A model generated the notes under the pieces. The model saw only the letters and a program-made list of their open reading frames with translations, made no database searches and was not told where the DNA came from. The position numbers were made by a program, and so were the translations under genes. From the NCBI GenBank assembly GCA_963761435.1, contig CAVXHJ010000028.1:92191-156190 (forward strand): a DNA stretch of 64,000 nucleotides, read 5' to 3'. This stretch comes from Roseiarcus sp963761435. GTDB lineage: Bacteria; Pseudomonadota; Alphaproteobacteria; Rhizobiales; Beijerinckiaceae. Of the stretch, positions 27,928 through 37,685 are shown in pieces (within the stretch, counting starts at the first letter, position 1; every line of letters starts with the position of its first letter).

Positions 27928-29487
27928 ATGAGCGAGGACATCGTCATCTTCATGTCCTATGCTCACGATGACGACCTGATCCTGTCGCCGGATCCGGATG
28001 AACTCGGTTTCGTCAGCTTCCTCGATCAGCAGTTGCGCCTGAAGCTGCGCGACCTTGGCGCGGGGCAGGCGAATGTATGGCGCGACCGGCGCCGCATCAG
28101 CCAGGGCGATCAGTTCGCCGACATCATCGACGAGGGGCTCAAGCGAGCAGAACTTCTCGTCGTCGTCATGTCGCCGAACTGGATGCAGCGCCCCTATTGC
28201 CGCGATGAGTTCGAGACTTTCCTCCGCTTGCGAAGGGCCGCCGGCGTCGCCAACCCCCTCGCGCGAATGCTCGTCGTCGGCAAGGGTTATGTCGATCGCA
28301 GCGCCCGCCCGCCGGAATTGCAGGGGCAGGAAGGATATCTCTTCTACTCGCGCGATGACCAGAACGACGTCAGCGCCGTCACGCCCTTTTTCAATCGCGG
28401 CAAGTGCAGCAATCGGTTCTACACCGAGCTCGACGATCTCGCGGGCGGGTTGCAGCAGCGCGTGTCGCAGATCCTCAGCGGCGCGCCGGGGCCGGATGCG
28501 ACGCAGCAGACCAAGCCGATCGTCGCGCCGAATGGCCGCACCGTTTTTCTCGCGAAGCCGGCGAGCGACATGAAGGCGGCCTATGTCCGCCTCGTCACCG
28601 AGCTTCAGGGCAAGGGCTTCACCGTAGCGCCTGATCCCTCCGCGGACATGCCGAGCGACAGCAGCGCGAGCGCCTTCGTTGCCGACGCCCTGGCGAGCGC
28701 CGAGATTTTCGTTCATCTCGTCGGCGACAGCGGAGGATTCGCGCCCGAGGGGCTCGACAACATCGTGAAGCTGCAGCTTGCGCAAGCTCGCGCCAAGGCC
28801 GCGCAGACGGAAGGTCCGCCGGGTCAGAAGGTCAATCGCCGCATCGTCTGGGCGCCGAAAATTCTCGACGAAGGCGGGACGGCTCTCGCTGGTCCGGCGG
28901 TCGAGCGCGATCCGCTGACCGCGCTGCAGCGCTTCGATGAGCAGATTGCGACGGACAAGATCGACGGCGACATCCTCAGCAAGTTCGTCGAGTATCTGTG
29001 CCAGTATCTGACCGAGACCGCGCCGAGGCCGCGGGCGACAGCGGCGGCCGGCAACAAGCTCGATCTCTACCTTTCCTATCATGCAGCGGATGAGGATTTC
29101 GCGGGCGCAATCGCACAGGCTCTGCGCGAAAGCTCGGTGAAACCGCGCATCCCAGTGGCTGATTCCGATTCCGAATCGCGCCGCTACAACAGCGACATGC
29201 TCGCCAAATGCGACGCGGTGACGCTCTGCTGGGGCAACGCCTCAGAGGTTTGGGTGCGGTCGGAGGCCGACAGGCTATCCGACTGGCAGGCGCTCGGCCG
29301 CAAGGGGCAGTTCGCTTTTCGCGGCCTCATCGCGGGGCCGCCGCCCGCGTCGCATAAAAAGAAAAGCACCCTCTCGCTCATCTTCCAGGACGGCGAGTTC
29401 GACACCGTGATCGACCTTGTCGAGAAAGGTCCGCCAACGGTGCAGTTGCTAGCGGACCTGACTTCGGCGCCAAGCGCCAACCCATGA
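27928..29487 (+). CDS. Triple TIR-like protein 1 of the TIR-STAND cassette
   Basis: 519 residues with three TIR-like modules. Module 1 (about 5-150): IVIFMSYAHDDD, and SPNWMQRPYCRDEFETF with Glu94 at the position of the catalytic glutamate of NADase TIR domains. Module 2 (about 195-330): IVAPNGRTVFLAKPASDMK, a diverged TIR-like half found almost verbatim in the gene at 32948. Module 3 (about 378-505): DLYLSYHAADEDFAGAI, lacking an obvious catalytic Glu. No signal peptide or TM helix, so cytoplasmic. Its stop overlaps the STAND gene start by four bases. NAD+ cleavage or signalling on STAND activation is inferred, not shown. Confidence 0.82.
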   Translation: MSEDIVIFMSYAHDDDLILSPDPDELGFVSFLDQQLRLKLRDLGAGQANVWRDRRRISQGDQFADIIDEGLKRAELLVVVMSPNWMQRPYCRDEFETFLRLRRAAGVANPLARMLVVGKGYVDRSARPPELQGQEGYLFYSRDDQNDVSAVTPFFNRGKCSNRFYTELDDLAGGLQQRVSQILSGAPGPDATQQTKPIVAPNGRTVFLAKPASDMKAAYVRLVTELQGKGFTVAPDPSADMPSDSSASAFVADALASAEIFVHLVGDSGGFAPEGLDNIVKLQLAQARAKAAQTEGPPGQKVNRRIVWAPKILDEGGTALAGPAVERDPLTALQRFDEQIATDKIDGDILSKFVEYLCQYLTETAPRPRATAAAGNKLDLYLSYHAADEDFAGAIAQALRESSVKPRIPVADSDSESRRYNSDMLAKCDAVTLCWGNASEVWVRSEADRLSDWQALGRKGQFAFRGLIAGPPPASHKKKSTLSLIFQDGEFDTVIDLVEKGPPTVQLLADLTSAPSANP

Positions 29488-32400
29488 GCCCGCTCGAAGC
29501 CAGCGCCGCGCCCCGCGACGCCGCGCCCAGCGAAACGACCCCCGCGTCGGGCGCTGCGGCCGCTTCGCCGCCTCCGCCGGATGACGGCACGCTTTCCAGC
29601 AAACGCCCGTTTCCCGGGCTGCGCCCTTTCGGCTTCGCCGACCGGGGCTTCTTCTTCGGCCGCGAGCGTCAGGCCTTTGCGCTCTACCGGCTCGTGGAGA
29701 GCGGCCGCTTCATCGCGGTGATCGGCGGTTCGGGCAGCGGCAAGTCGTCGCTCGTGCTTGCGGGCCTTCAGGCTCTGCTCGCCGACGAGACCGCGGACTC
29801 GGGCGGGCCGCGATGGGCCTTTCTCGACATGCGGCCCGGCGGCGCGCCGATCCGGCGACTCGCGGGCGCGCTGTCCAGGCTGCCGGCGAAAGACAGCACT
29901 GACGAGTCGGCGCGACGGCGCGACCGCATCGAGTGGACGCTGCGCCAGTCGAGCTTCAGCTTCGAGAGCGCGCTCGCGGAAGCGGGCGGCCTTGACGGAC
30001 GGTCGCTTCTTCTCGTTGTCGATCAGTTCGAGGAATTGTTCCGCTTCGGCCTCGCGGGCCTCGGCTACCGCCGAAGCGGCGTCGAGGAAGCCCGGCGGCG
30101 GGACGAAGCAACCCAGTTCGTGCAGATCCTTCTCGACGCGGACCGCCGCCGCATCGAGAACGTGCGCGTGCTCATCACCATGCGCTCGGACTTCATTGGC
30201 GATTGCGCCAATTTTCATGGCCTGCCCGAGGCGGTGAGCGCGACGCAGTATCTCGTCCCGGGTCTGACCCGCGGCCAACTCGAGGAAGCGATCCGCAAAC
30301 CGATCGAAAAGGCGGGCGGGACGATCGAGCCGGAATTGGTCGAGCGGCTGCTCAACGATTGCGGCGACGAGCTCGATCAGCTCCCGGTGCTTCAGCATTG
30401 CCTGATGCGGCTGTGGGACCGGGCGGGCGCAGAGACCGCCGCGGAAGGCGCGCGCCGTCTCACGCGGCAGACCTATGACGACATCGGGCGCATGGGGGAA
30501 GCGCTGTCGCGCCACGCTGACGAGATTCTCGCCGAATGCGCCGGAAAGGAGCTTGCGGTCGAACAGGCTTTCCGGGCGCTATCGGAAGTCGACCGGGAAG
30601 GCAGGGCCATTCGGCGCGCGGTTCCGTTCGACAAGCTGCTGGCCGAAACCGGGGTCGGCGAATCCGACTTGCGCGAGGCGCTCGACCGCTTCCGCGCTCC
30701 GAACTGCTCGTTCCTCTTGCCTTCTCTCTCGGCCACCCCGACGCTCGCCGCGGACGACCGGGTCGACATCGGTCATGAGGCGCTGCTTCGCCGATGGAAG
30801 AGGATCGCAGGCAGGACCGATTCAGTCGACCCGAAAACCGGTCGGCCGCCGCCGGGGTGGCTCGCCGAGGAGCAGATCGACGGCCAGCGCTATCATACAC
30901 TTCTGTCGGCGGTCCAAGACGGCCTCGAACGCGCGACCCTGGACGATCCTGAGCGCATCAAGGCGTGGTGGCGGAGCTTGCCGCGGACCGCGGCATGGGC
31001 GGATCGCTATGGCGGCGAATTTGAGCTGGTCGAGAAGCGGATCGACGACTCGATCGAAGCCAAGAGACGATCGAGGCGCAATCGACGACTGGCCGTGTTG
31101 CTTGGCGTCGCCGTCGTTCTCGCCGCGGCCGGCGGAATGTGGCTGGCGCACGAAAGAGCGCAGCAGAGAGAGATCGAACAGGCGCGGTCGCGGCAGGAAG
31201 AAATCGACAAGAGCGCGATGAATTCGGCAAAGACGCTGCTTGAGAATGTCCTCGACGCCTATAACGACAAGAGCCTCGATCTCGCCGGCGCCGAAGGCCT
31301 CGCCGCCATATCGGGGGAATTCCTGGACAATACGCGCGCAGCGAGCAAGACCTCGGCGGCCGATCTCCTCTGGGCGGAAGCGCTCAATGTCGAGGCCGAC
31401 CTTCAGGCCACCATGGACAGGGACGAAGCGTCCCTGGCTCTGGCGCGCAAGGCGAAAGACGTCGCGCAGTCCCTCACCCAATCGGAGCCGAATGAGCGAG
31501 AGCCGCTGCAGGCTTTGTTTGACGCATCCATCCGCGCCGGCAACGCGCTCTCCGCTCTGGGGAAGGCGCACAAGCAAGACGCGCTCAAGGAATACAATGC
31601 GGCTGTCGGCATCGCCCAGAGGATCGTTTCCTTGAGCGGCGAGGACGCGGCCGACGACGACGTCATCGACGCGCATATGAAGATTGGCGACATCTACAAG
31701 GACGACGACTTAAAGCAATATTCGGAGGCTCGAAAAGAATATCAATCTGGTCTTGCGACTTGTGAGGCCGCGCTTGCCAAACATCCGCAGAGCTTCACTC
31801 TTTTGCGGGACCAAGGAAAGGCGTTCTACCGGATCGCCGAGCTGTTGCGCACTGAAAAAACAGGGGGCACGGCCGATGAGGCGAGGGGCTTCTATCGTCA
31901 GGCGTCGGACGTTCAAGAGGCTCTTATCGCCCGCAACGCGCAGGAGGCGCTCGCCTCGCCAAAGACGCTCGACATCACGCTGAAATCAAATCTTGCCGCG
32001 ACTTATACGCACTGGGGCATGCTCGAGCGGGGGCTGGGCAACCCCGACCTCGCGCTGTCAAAGTTTCAACAGGGCGTCGCCCTCGACGAGGAGCTCGCCA
32101 AGGCGGAGCCGGGCAACATTCAGTGGCTGGATTATCTCACGCCAAACTATTTGTTTGTCGCCGAAATCCTCGAGCAGCTGGGCCGCCCTGAAGACGCGCT
32201 CGTCTATTATCAGAAACTCTACGATGCCAAACGGACGCTTGCCTACCGTGGACTGGGGCCGGAAAAAGCGCAGAAAGAATTCGCCGAGGCGGCAAAACTG
32301 TTCGGCGACCACTCCACCGGCGTCGCGCAAATCGACGCCTATCGGGCGGCGACGCGCACCTGGAGCCGGCTGATCGACGACCCGAAGGCCGCAGACCTTG

Positions 32401-32621
32401 CGGCCCAGCAATATGACGTCCTGATGAGTTTCGCCCGCGCGTTCGACGCCAAGAAAGACTGGCCTGACGCGCAGGCCGCCTATCGTGCGGCGATGAAGGC
32501 GGCGGTCCTCAACTACGTGAAAAATCCCGAGGAGACATCCTGGCGCGACAAGGCCGAGGCGGCCGAGAAAGCCTCGGTCGAAGCGCAGGTGGCGGCCGAC
32601 GCCGCGCCGGCGCCCCACTGA
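29484..32621 (+). CDS. STAND-type NTPase with TM helix and TPR C-terminus
   Basis: 1045 residues. After a Pro/Ala-rich leader, FPGLRPFGFADRGFFFGRE marks the nSTAND1 family. Walker A is GGSGSGKSS (81-89) and Walker B LLLVVDQFEELF (about 175-186), with an arginine-finger-like VLITMRSDF further on. A winged-helix region (about 340-440) ends in VDIGHEALLRRW. A basic patch and one TM helix (about 534-554, LAVLLGVAVVLAAAGG) follow, then a coiled coil and a TPR-like helical solenoid to the end. STAND proteins oligomerise when the C-terminal sensor meets its trigger. Most relatives carry WD40 sensors; TPRs beyond a TM helix are less usual. Translationally coupled to the TIR gene upstream. Confidence 0.85.
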   Translation: MSPLEASAAPRDAAPSETTPASGAAAASPPPPDDGTLSSKRPFPGLRPFGFADRGFFFGRERQAFALYRLVESGRFIAVIGGSGSGKSSLVLAGLQALLADETADSGGPRWAFLDMRPGGAPIRRLAGALSRLPAKDSTDESARRRDRIEWTLRQSSFSFESALAEAGGLDGRSLLLVVDQFEELFRFGLAGLGYRRSGVEEARRRDEATQFVQILLDADRRRIENVRVLITMRSDFIGDCANFHGLPEAVSATQYLVPGLTRGQLEEAIRKPIEKAGGTIEPELVERLLNDCGDELDQLPVLQHCLMRLWDRAGAETAAEGARRLTRQTYDDIGRMGEALSRHADEILAECAGKELAVEQAFRALSEVDREGRAIRRAVPFDKLLAETGVGESDLREALDRFRAPNCSFLLPSLSATPTLAADDRVDIGHEALLRRWKRIAGRTDSVDPKTGRPPPGWLAEEQIDGQRYHTLLSAVQDGLERATLDDPERIKAWWRSLPRTAAWADRYGGEFELVEKRIDDSIEAKRRSRRNRRLAVLLGVAVVLAAAGGMWLAHERAQQREIEQARSRQEEIDKSAMNSAKTLLENVLDAYNDKSLDLAGAEGLAAISGEFLDNTRAASKTSAADLLWAEALNVEADLQATMDRDEASLALARKAKDVAQSLTQSEPNEREPLQALFDASIRAGNALSALGKAHKQDALKEYNAAVGIAQRIVSLSGEDAADDDVIDAHMKIGDIYKDDDLKQYSEARKEYQSGLATCEAALAKHPQSFTLLRDQGKAFYRIAELLRTEKTGGTADEARGFYRQASDVQEALIARNAQEALASPKTLDITLKSNLAATYTHWGMLERGLGNPDLALSKFQQGVALDEELAKAEPGNIQWLDYLTPNYLFVAEILEQLGRPEDALVYYQKLYDAKRTLAYRGLGPEKAQKEFAEAAKLFGDHSTGVAQIDAYRAATRTWSRLIDDPKAADLAAQQYDVLMSFARAFDAKKDWPDAQAAYRAAMKAAVLNYVKNPEETSWRDKAEAAEKASVEAQVAADAAPAPH

Positions 32622-32947
32622 GCTCGGCCAGCCTTCCGTCTGGCCCAGCCGCGATATTCATCCCATGCCTGCTCGATCATCGCTTGCCCCCCGGGGCGAA
32701 GCCTCAGGGGCGACGCCTGCTCTTCAGGCGCTGAGGCGTTCCTCCGTCCCTGCCGCAACCGACTGGCCGCGGCGCCGACACGCTAGCCCGACCGCAGAAG
32801 CGATCAAGCAGGATTTACGGCGGCGCGGTCAATGGTCCGCCCCCATCTCAGGCAGGCGCAGACGCGATTGCCGATAAGGCCCGTTGTTTGCGCGTCGGCA
32901 GCAGGCGCTGATAGCATGGATGTCCGAGCGGGTGAGGAATTGCCGTC
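32622..32947. other. 326-base intergenic region between the STAND gene and the second TIR gene
   Basis: A small hairpin, GGCCAG / CTGGCC with an eight-base loop (32626-32645), follows the STAND stop and may end the first transcript. The rest presumably holds a promoter for the second TIR gene; no clear -35/-10 pair or repeat was recognised. Confidence 0.4.
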
Positions 32948-34669
32948 GTGACGGACAACGACGTCTGGATCTATCTCTCTTACGCCCATGACGACGACGC
33001 GCCGACTTCCGCGTCGGATGACGAGCGCGGATTCGTCACCTCTCTTCATCGGATGCTCGAGCTCAAGCTCCGCGATCTCGGAGCAAGACAAACAAGGATC
33101 TGGCGGGACGTGCTGCGCGCCAATTCGGGCGATCAGTTCGACGTGGCCAACGATGGCCTGAGAAAAGCCGACCTCATGCTCGTCGTCATGTCGAGAAACT
33201 GGATGGAGCGCCCTTACTGTCGCCGCGAACTTGAGGCGTTCATCTCCTTCCGCAAGAAGGCGGGCGTCTCCAACGTGGCCGAGCGCGTGATCGTCGTCGG
33301 CAAAGGCTATGTCGACAGATTGACGCTGCCGGCGGAGTTGCAAAATCAGGTGGGCTTCCTTTTCTACGGGCGCGACGATACGACCGACCCGGACGCCGTC
33401 ACCTCGTTCTTCAATCGTGGCAAAATCGTAAACGACCGATACTACGACGTGCGCGACCAACTCGCCCGAATTCTATTGAAGCGCAGCGACCGCATAGCCG
33501 AAGAGTTCGCGTCCGGAAGCGCGTCGCCCGCACACGAGCCGATCGTCGCGCCGAATGGCCGGATCGTCTATCTCGCCAAACCGGCCTCTGACATGAAGGC
33601 GGCCTACGACCGGGTTGCCAACGAGCTTCAGGGGAAGGGCTTCGGCGTCGTTCCCAGGGTGGCAGCCGACGTTCCCGGCGACACGACCGCGCTCGCCTTT
33701 GTCGGCGACGCGCTCGCCAAGGCCGAAGCGTCCATCCATCTCGTCGGCCAGATGCCCGGCTTTGCGCCGGAGGGGCTCGATCAAATCGTGAAGCTGCAAC
33801 TCGCCACGGCGCGCGAAAGAGCCGAGGAGACAGAGGATCGCGCCGGGCGTCCGTTTCGCCAATTCGTCTGGGCGCCCAAGGTTCTCGAATCGTCCGTTCC
33901 CGCCGCGGAACGAAATCCGGAACAAGTCCTCGCCCGCTTCGACCAACGGATTCCGACCGACAGGATCCACGACGGCGCGCTGGGCAAATTCGTCGAAATG
34001 CTGTTCGATGCTCTCGCCGATAGGACTGTTCCGCCCCCTGCGCCGGAACCCACTCGCCCCCATCGCGTGGAGAGCAAAGAAGCTTCCCCCCAAGCGCGCT
34101 ACTATGTCTCCTACGCGTGGGCGGATCTCTCCGATCCGGACCGCGACAGGGATGTCGATCGTCTCTGTGACGAGGCGAGGAAGCGTGGCGTCGAGGTCAT
34201 CCGCGACAAGACGTCGCTCGGCCACGGCGACCTCATTTCCGATTTCATGAGACAGATCGGCACGGGCGACCGCGTATTCATTTTCCTCAGCGACAAATAT
34301 CTCAAATCGCCCTACTGCATGATGGAGCTGTTCGAGATGTGGCGGAACGCCAGGCAGAACAGATCCGAATTCCTCCGCCGTGTCCGCTTCATCACGATTG
34401 ACGGCGCGAAGATCGGCCGGCCTGACGAATGGCTCGAATATGCGAAATATTGGAAGCGCGAGCGCGAGCTCCTGAGGCAAAAAATCGATGACGTCGGTTG
34501 GGAGGATGCGGGCCAGGAGGCGCAAATACGCTACGACAACATGAAAACATTCGCCGGCAAGGTCTCCGACGTTCTCGCCCTCTTCGCCGACACTGTGCAG
34601 CCTCGAACCTTCGAGGATTTCGTGAAATACGGCTTCGACGGTCCGGGCGAGCGCGCGGCGAGGTCGTGA
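32948..34669 (+). CDS. Triple TIR protein 2 of the TIR-STAND cassette
   Basis: 573 residues, a paralogue of the protein at 27928 over about the first 350 residues. Module 1: WIYLSYAHDDDAPTS, and SRNWMERPYCRRELEAF with Glu94. Module 2: IVAPNGRIVYLAKPASDMKA. Module 3 (about 382-540) is a canonical TIR domain: YYVSYAWADLSDPDRDRDVD, KTSLGHGDLISDFMRQI, and SDKYLKSPYCMMELFEMW with Glu460. So it retains two candidate catalytic glutamates where protein 1 has one. The start is GTG 32948 with GAGGAA eight bases upstream. No export signal. Likely the effector or signalling partner of the STAND NTPase; an independent TIR enzyme is the alternative. Confidence 0.82.
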   Translation: MTDNDVWIYLSYAHDDDAPTSASDDERGFVTSLHRMLELKLRDLGARQTRIWRDVLRANSGDQFDVANDGLRKADLMLVVMSRNWMERPYCRRELEAFISFRKKAGVSNVAERVIVVGKGYVDRLTLPAELQNQVGFLFYGRDDTTDPDAVTSFFNRGKIVNDRYYDVRDQLARILLKRSDRIAEEFASGSASPAHEPIVAPNGRIVYLAKPASDMKAAYDRVANELQGKGFGVVPRVAADVPGDTTALAFVGDALAKAEASIHLVGQMPGFAPEGLDQIVKLQLATARERAEETEDRAGRPFRQFVWAPKVLESSVPAAERNPEQVLARFDQRIPTDRIHDGALGKFVEMLFDALADRTVPPPAPEPTRPHRVESKEASPQARYYVSYAWADLSDPDRDRDVDRLCDEARKRGVEVIRDKTSLGHGDLISDFMRQIGTGDRVFIFLSDKYLKSPYCMMELFEMWRNARQNRSEFLRRVRFITIDGAKIGRPDEWLEYAKYWKRERELLRQKIDDVGWEDAGQEAQIRYDNMKTFAGKVSDVLALFADTVQPRTFEDFVKYGFDGPGERAARS

Positions 34670-34717
34670 TGTCCGGGAGGGCGCGGACCGGATCGACCCG
34701 GCCCGCGCGTCCAGCGC

Positions 34718-36004
34718 TTACGCCGCCGCCTTCAGCGCCTGATCGAGGTCGGCGAGGATGTCGTCGATGTGCTCGATGCCGATCGAGAGGCGAACGTAGT
34801 TGTCGGTCACGCCGGTCGCGAGCTGTTCTTCGGGCGTAAGCTGCGAGTGGGTGGTGGTCGCCGGGTGAATGGCGAGCGAGCGCGCATCGCCGATGTTGGC
34901 GACGTGGTAGAGGAGCTTCAAGGCGTCGATGAACTTCCGCCCCGCGTCCTTTCCGCCCTTGATCTCGAAACCGACCAGGCCGCCCAGCCCGCCATGCAGG
35001 TATTTCTCGGCCCGCCGCTTGGCCTCGCCTTTCTGATGCGAGGGATGGATGACCCGGGTCACCTCGGGCCGCTTGGCGAGCCAGGCGGCGACGGCTGACG
35101 TATTGGCGCAGTGGCGCTCCATCCGCAGCGCCACCGTCTCGACGCCTTGCAGGGTAAGGAAGGCGTTGAACGGGGACATGCAAGATCCGAGGTCGCGCAA
35201 CAGCGTGACGCGCGCCTTGATGATGTAGGCGATCGGACCGAGCGGCTTGACCGCCTCGCTCCATACCGCGCCGTGATAGCTGGGGTCGGGCGTGTTGAGC
35301 GCCGGCTGGCGCTCCTTGTGCTCCTCCCAGGGGAAATTGCCGCCGTCGACAATAAGTCCGCCGATCGAGTTGCCGTGGCCGCCGAGATATTTGGTCGACG
35401 AATAGACGATGACCGCGGCGCCGTGATCGAAGGGCCTGGTCAGGATCGGCGCGGCGGTGTTGTCCATGACGAGGGGGATGCCGAGCGGGCGGCCGATCGC
35501 CGCCACTTCCGCGATCGGGAAGGCGATCAGCTTCGGGTTGGGCAACGTTTCTGCGTAATAGGCGCGGGTGCGCGCGTCGGTGGCCTTGCGGAAATTCTCC
35601 GGGTCGACCGGGTCGACGAAGCGCACCTCGATCCCCTGGTCCTTGAAGGTGTTGGCGAACAGGTTCCAGGTTCCGCCGTAGAGGTCGGTCGAGGAGACGA
35701 CGTTGTCGCCGGCCCTGGCGAGGTTCTGCAGCGCAAAGGCCGAGGCCGCCTGCCCGCTCGCGAGCGCCAAAGCCGCGACGCCGCCTTCGAGCGCGGCGAT
35801 GCGCTTCTCGAGGACGTCGGTCGTCGGGTTCATGATGCGGGTGTAGATGTTGCCAAGCTCCTTGAGCGCAAACAGATTGGCGGCGTGCTCGGCGCTTTGG
35901 AACTGGTAGGACGTGGTCTGATAGATCGGCACCGCGACGGCGCCAGTCGCTGGATCGGCGCGCCAACCCGCGTGCAGCACGAGCGTTTCGACTTTGTGAG
36001 ACAT
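34718..36004 (-). CDS. metY: O-acetylhomoserine sulfhydrylase (aminocarboxypropyltransferase)
   Basis: 428 residues, a Cys/Met-metabolism PLP enzyme making homocysteine from O-acetylhomoserine and sulfide. Signatures: VAVPIYQTTSYQFQSAEHA, ALEGGVAALALASGQAA, VDNTAAP-type VMDNTAAPILTRP, and the PLP lysine in VYSSTKYLGGHGN. Length matches MetY rather than the shorter MetB/MetC group. GAAG precedes the ATG. Confidence 0.93.
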   Translation of the reverse strand: MSHKVETLVLHAGWRADPATGAVAVPIYQTTSYQFQSAEHAANLFALKELGNIYTRIMNPTTDVLEKRIAALEGGVAALALASGQAASAFALQNLARAGDNVVSSTDLYGGTWNLFANTFKDQGIEVRFVDPVDPENFRKATDARTRAYYAETLPNPKLIAFPIAEVAAIGRPLGIPLVMDNTAAPILTRPFDHGAAVIVYSSTKYLGGHGNSIGGLIVDGGNFPWEEHKERQPALNTPDPSYHGAVWSEAVKPLGPIAYIIKARVTLLRDLGSCMSPFNAFLTLQGVETVALRMERHCANTSAVAAWLAKRPEVTRVIHPSHQKGEAKRRAEKYLHGGLGGLVGFEIKGGKDAGRKFIDALKLLYHVANIGDARSLAIHPATTTHSQLTPEEQLATGVTDNYVRLSIGIEHIDDILADLDQALKAAA

Positions 36005-36045
36005 GATTTCTTCCCTCGTGTTGGCGCGCGCGGCCAGCGTTCGAA

Positions 36046-36071
36046 GCCCTCGCCCTCAGACGAACGAGGGC
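36046..36071 (-). promoter_or_regulatory. Leader hairpin upstream of metY
   Basis: Seven-base arms GCCCTCG / CGAGGGC separated by 12 bases in the metY leader, with an A/T-rich stretch (36080-36120) upstream that probably holds the promoter. Looks like a simple stem-loop; a SAM-II riboswitch could not be supported. Confidence 0.35.
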
Positions 36072-36259
36072 AGCCGCGCATTAGTTACTAAGTGTTTTTG
36101 CTATTCACAATTTATCATGTTGCGATTCAGTGGAATGAGCCGACCTTAGCGGTTCATCCGCCCCTCCGCAAGGCGAGGTTCCCGGGCGTCGACGGCAGGG
36201 GTGGTCGCGAATCGGACGCGGACGAGTAGACTGCGGCTTGAATCGCCAGGGAGGCGCTG

Positions 36260-36827
36260 ATGAGCACGGGGCAAGAATTGGTCGATCCGGCGCGGGCGCG
36301 AAGATTCCACCTGCCGCATACCGGCCTCGAGTTCGGCCTTCGGAAACGATTGGTTCGGCAAGAAGGCGGAGGATTTCGCCCGCTTCTTCGGCACGCCAAG
36401 GTTTCTCATCGCGCAGACGGTCATTGTGGCGATCTGGATCCTGGTCAACGCCGTCGGGTGGACGCAGTTCGACATCTATCCGTTCATTCTGCTCAATCTC
36501 GCCTTCTCGACCCAGGCGGCCTACGCGGCGCCGTTGATTCTTCTCGCCCAGACCCGTCAGTCCGACCGCGACAAGGCCATGAGCATCGCCGACGCGCAGC
36601 ATCGCGAGGAGCTTCACCAGATCAGCGAAACGCGACAGGCGCAAATGCGCGAGCAGTCCGCGATGCTGATCGAGATGATGCAGCAGAACACGACGCTCAC
36701 CGAGCGCGTGGAAATCTTGCTCAAGCAAAACACCGAGCTCACTGAAACAATCAGAGCCCTCGTCGAACGGATCGACGCGGTGACGACCCAGGTGCATACA
36801 TGCGTCGCCCAGCCGCCACGCGGATGA
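36260..36827 (+). pseudogene. DUF1003 membrane protein, one frameshift
   Basis: Starts at ATG 36260 with GGGAGG nine bases upstream (MSTGQELVDPARARRFHLPH). Around 36331-36342 the frame shifts, and the DUF1003 body continues: DWFGKKAEDFARFFGTPRF, TM helix AQTVIVAIWILVNAVGW, TM helix FSTQAAYAAPLILLA, then a Gln-rich coiled coil to a stop at 36827. The combined length of about 188 residues is normal, so the shift is probably an indel error or a recent lesion. Function of the family is unknown; it sits in the inner membrane. Confidence 0.75.
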
Positions 36828-36845
36828 GCGCGATCATGGGCGCGG

Positions 36846-37610
36846 CTATTTGTCGATATACTCGATCGTCTGCTCGAGCGCGGCGGGTGAAACCCGGAAC
36901 AGGCCCGTATACGGCATGCCGAGCTCGAGGATGAGGAGGATCGCAAACGCGATCGACAGGGCTCCGAATGTAAGGGCCGCGACGACCAGAGCGTTCGACT
37001 CGGCGTAGAGACCGATGCCGAAAAAGAGCGCCGCGGTCCAAAAGACCAGGATCGCAATAAGAACCCACGACACTGGCCCACTCGCCACCTGAAGCGACAT
37101 CAGCAATCGCGACTGCTCGACCATGCTGGAATATTGCTGCGCGGTGGCGAGGGCCGCTTTCTGCGCGTCCGTCGCAGGTTTGAGCGTCGCGAGAAAGTCG
37201 GAAATGCCCTGAGCGTTGGCGAGCGGCCCGGCCACCGTCAACAAGCTCGGATCGACGTTTCCGTCTCCCCAGAACGTGTCATAGCCCTTCTGGATTCCCT
37301 CCTTGAGCTTGTCGCGCAACGGCTTCGTCTCGGGGCCATATTGCGCCAGCGCCTGATCGAGCCTCAGGATCTGGGCGGAGAAGTTCTCGAGGTTGGTTCT
37401 CTGAGCTGAAAAATAGCCCCAGCTGACGCCGATGAGCGTCCCGAGCACAAGCGCCAGCAGAAGACTGACCAGCCCCGAGACTTGGCCGACGACGCCTTTC
37501 GTCTCGCCTGACTTGTGTTCCTGCGTAAGCCGCGTCTGAAGCGCGAGACCGGCATAAGCGGCGACCATGAACAATACGAAAATAAGTACGCAGATAAGAA
37601 GAATGCTCAT
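36846..37610 (-). CDS. DUF4239 (bestrophin-like) membrane protein
   Basis: 254 residues. Hydrophobic segments at about 3-22 and 45-65 (VSLLLALVLGTLIGVSW), and a pair at about 180-235. The DUF4239 pattern is seen in GLVSLLLALVLGTL and the central polar domain with LRRLDQALAQYGPETKPLR-like sequence. It is convergent with the DUF1003 gene. Role unknown. Confidence 0.78.
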   Translation of the reverse strand: MSILLICVLIFVLFMVAAYAGLALQTRLTQEHKSGETKGVVGQVSGLVSLLLALVLGTLIGVSWGYFSAQRTNLENFSAQILRLDQALAQYGPETKPLRDKLKEGIQKGYDTFWGDGNVDPSLLTVAGPLANAQGISDFLATLKPATDAQKAALATAQQYSSMVEQSRLLMSLQVASGPVSWVLIAILVFWTAALFFGIGLYAESNALVVAALTFGALSIAFAILLILELGMPYTGLFRVSPAALEQTIEYIDK

Positions 37611-37685
37611 CTTTATTGCCCCGTTCCCCTATGCCGCTTGCGGCCTACCCGACCCGTTGCGTAAATTCAAGCGAGACCGTCGCGC

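Noticed and set aside
36005..36130. SAM-II riboswitch upstream of metY
   Set aside because: A GATAAAT-like element is present on the minus strand, but the flanking helices and pseudoknot partners of SAM-II are not.
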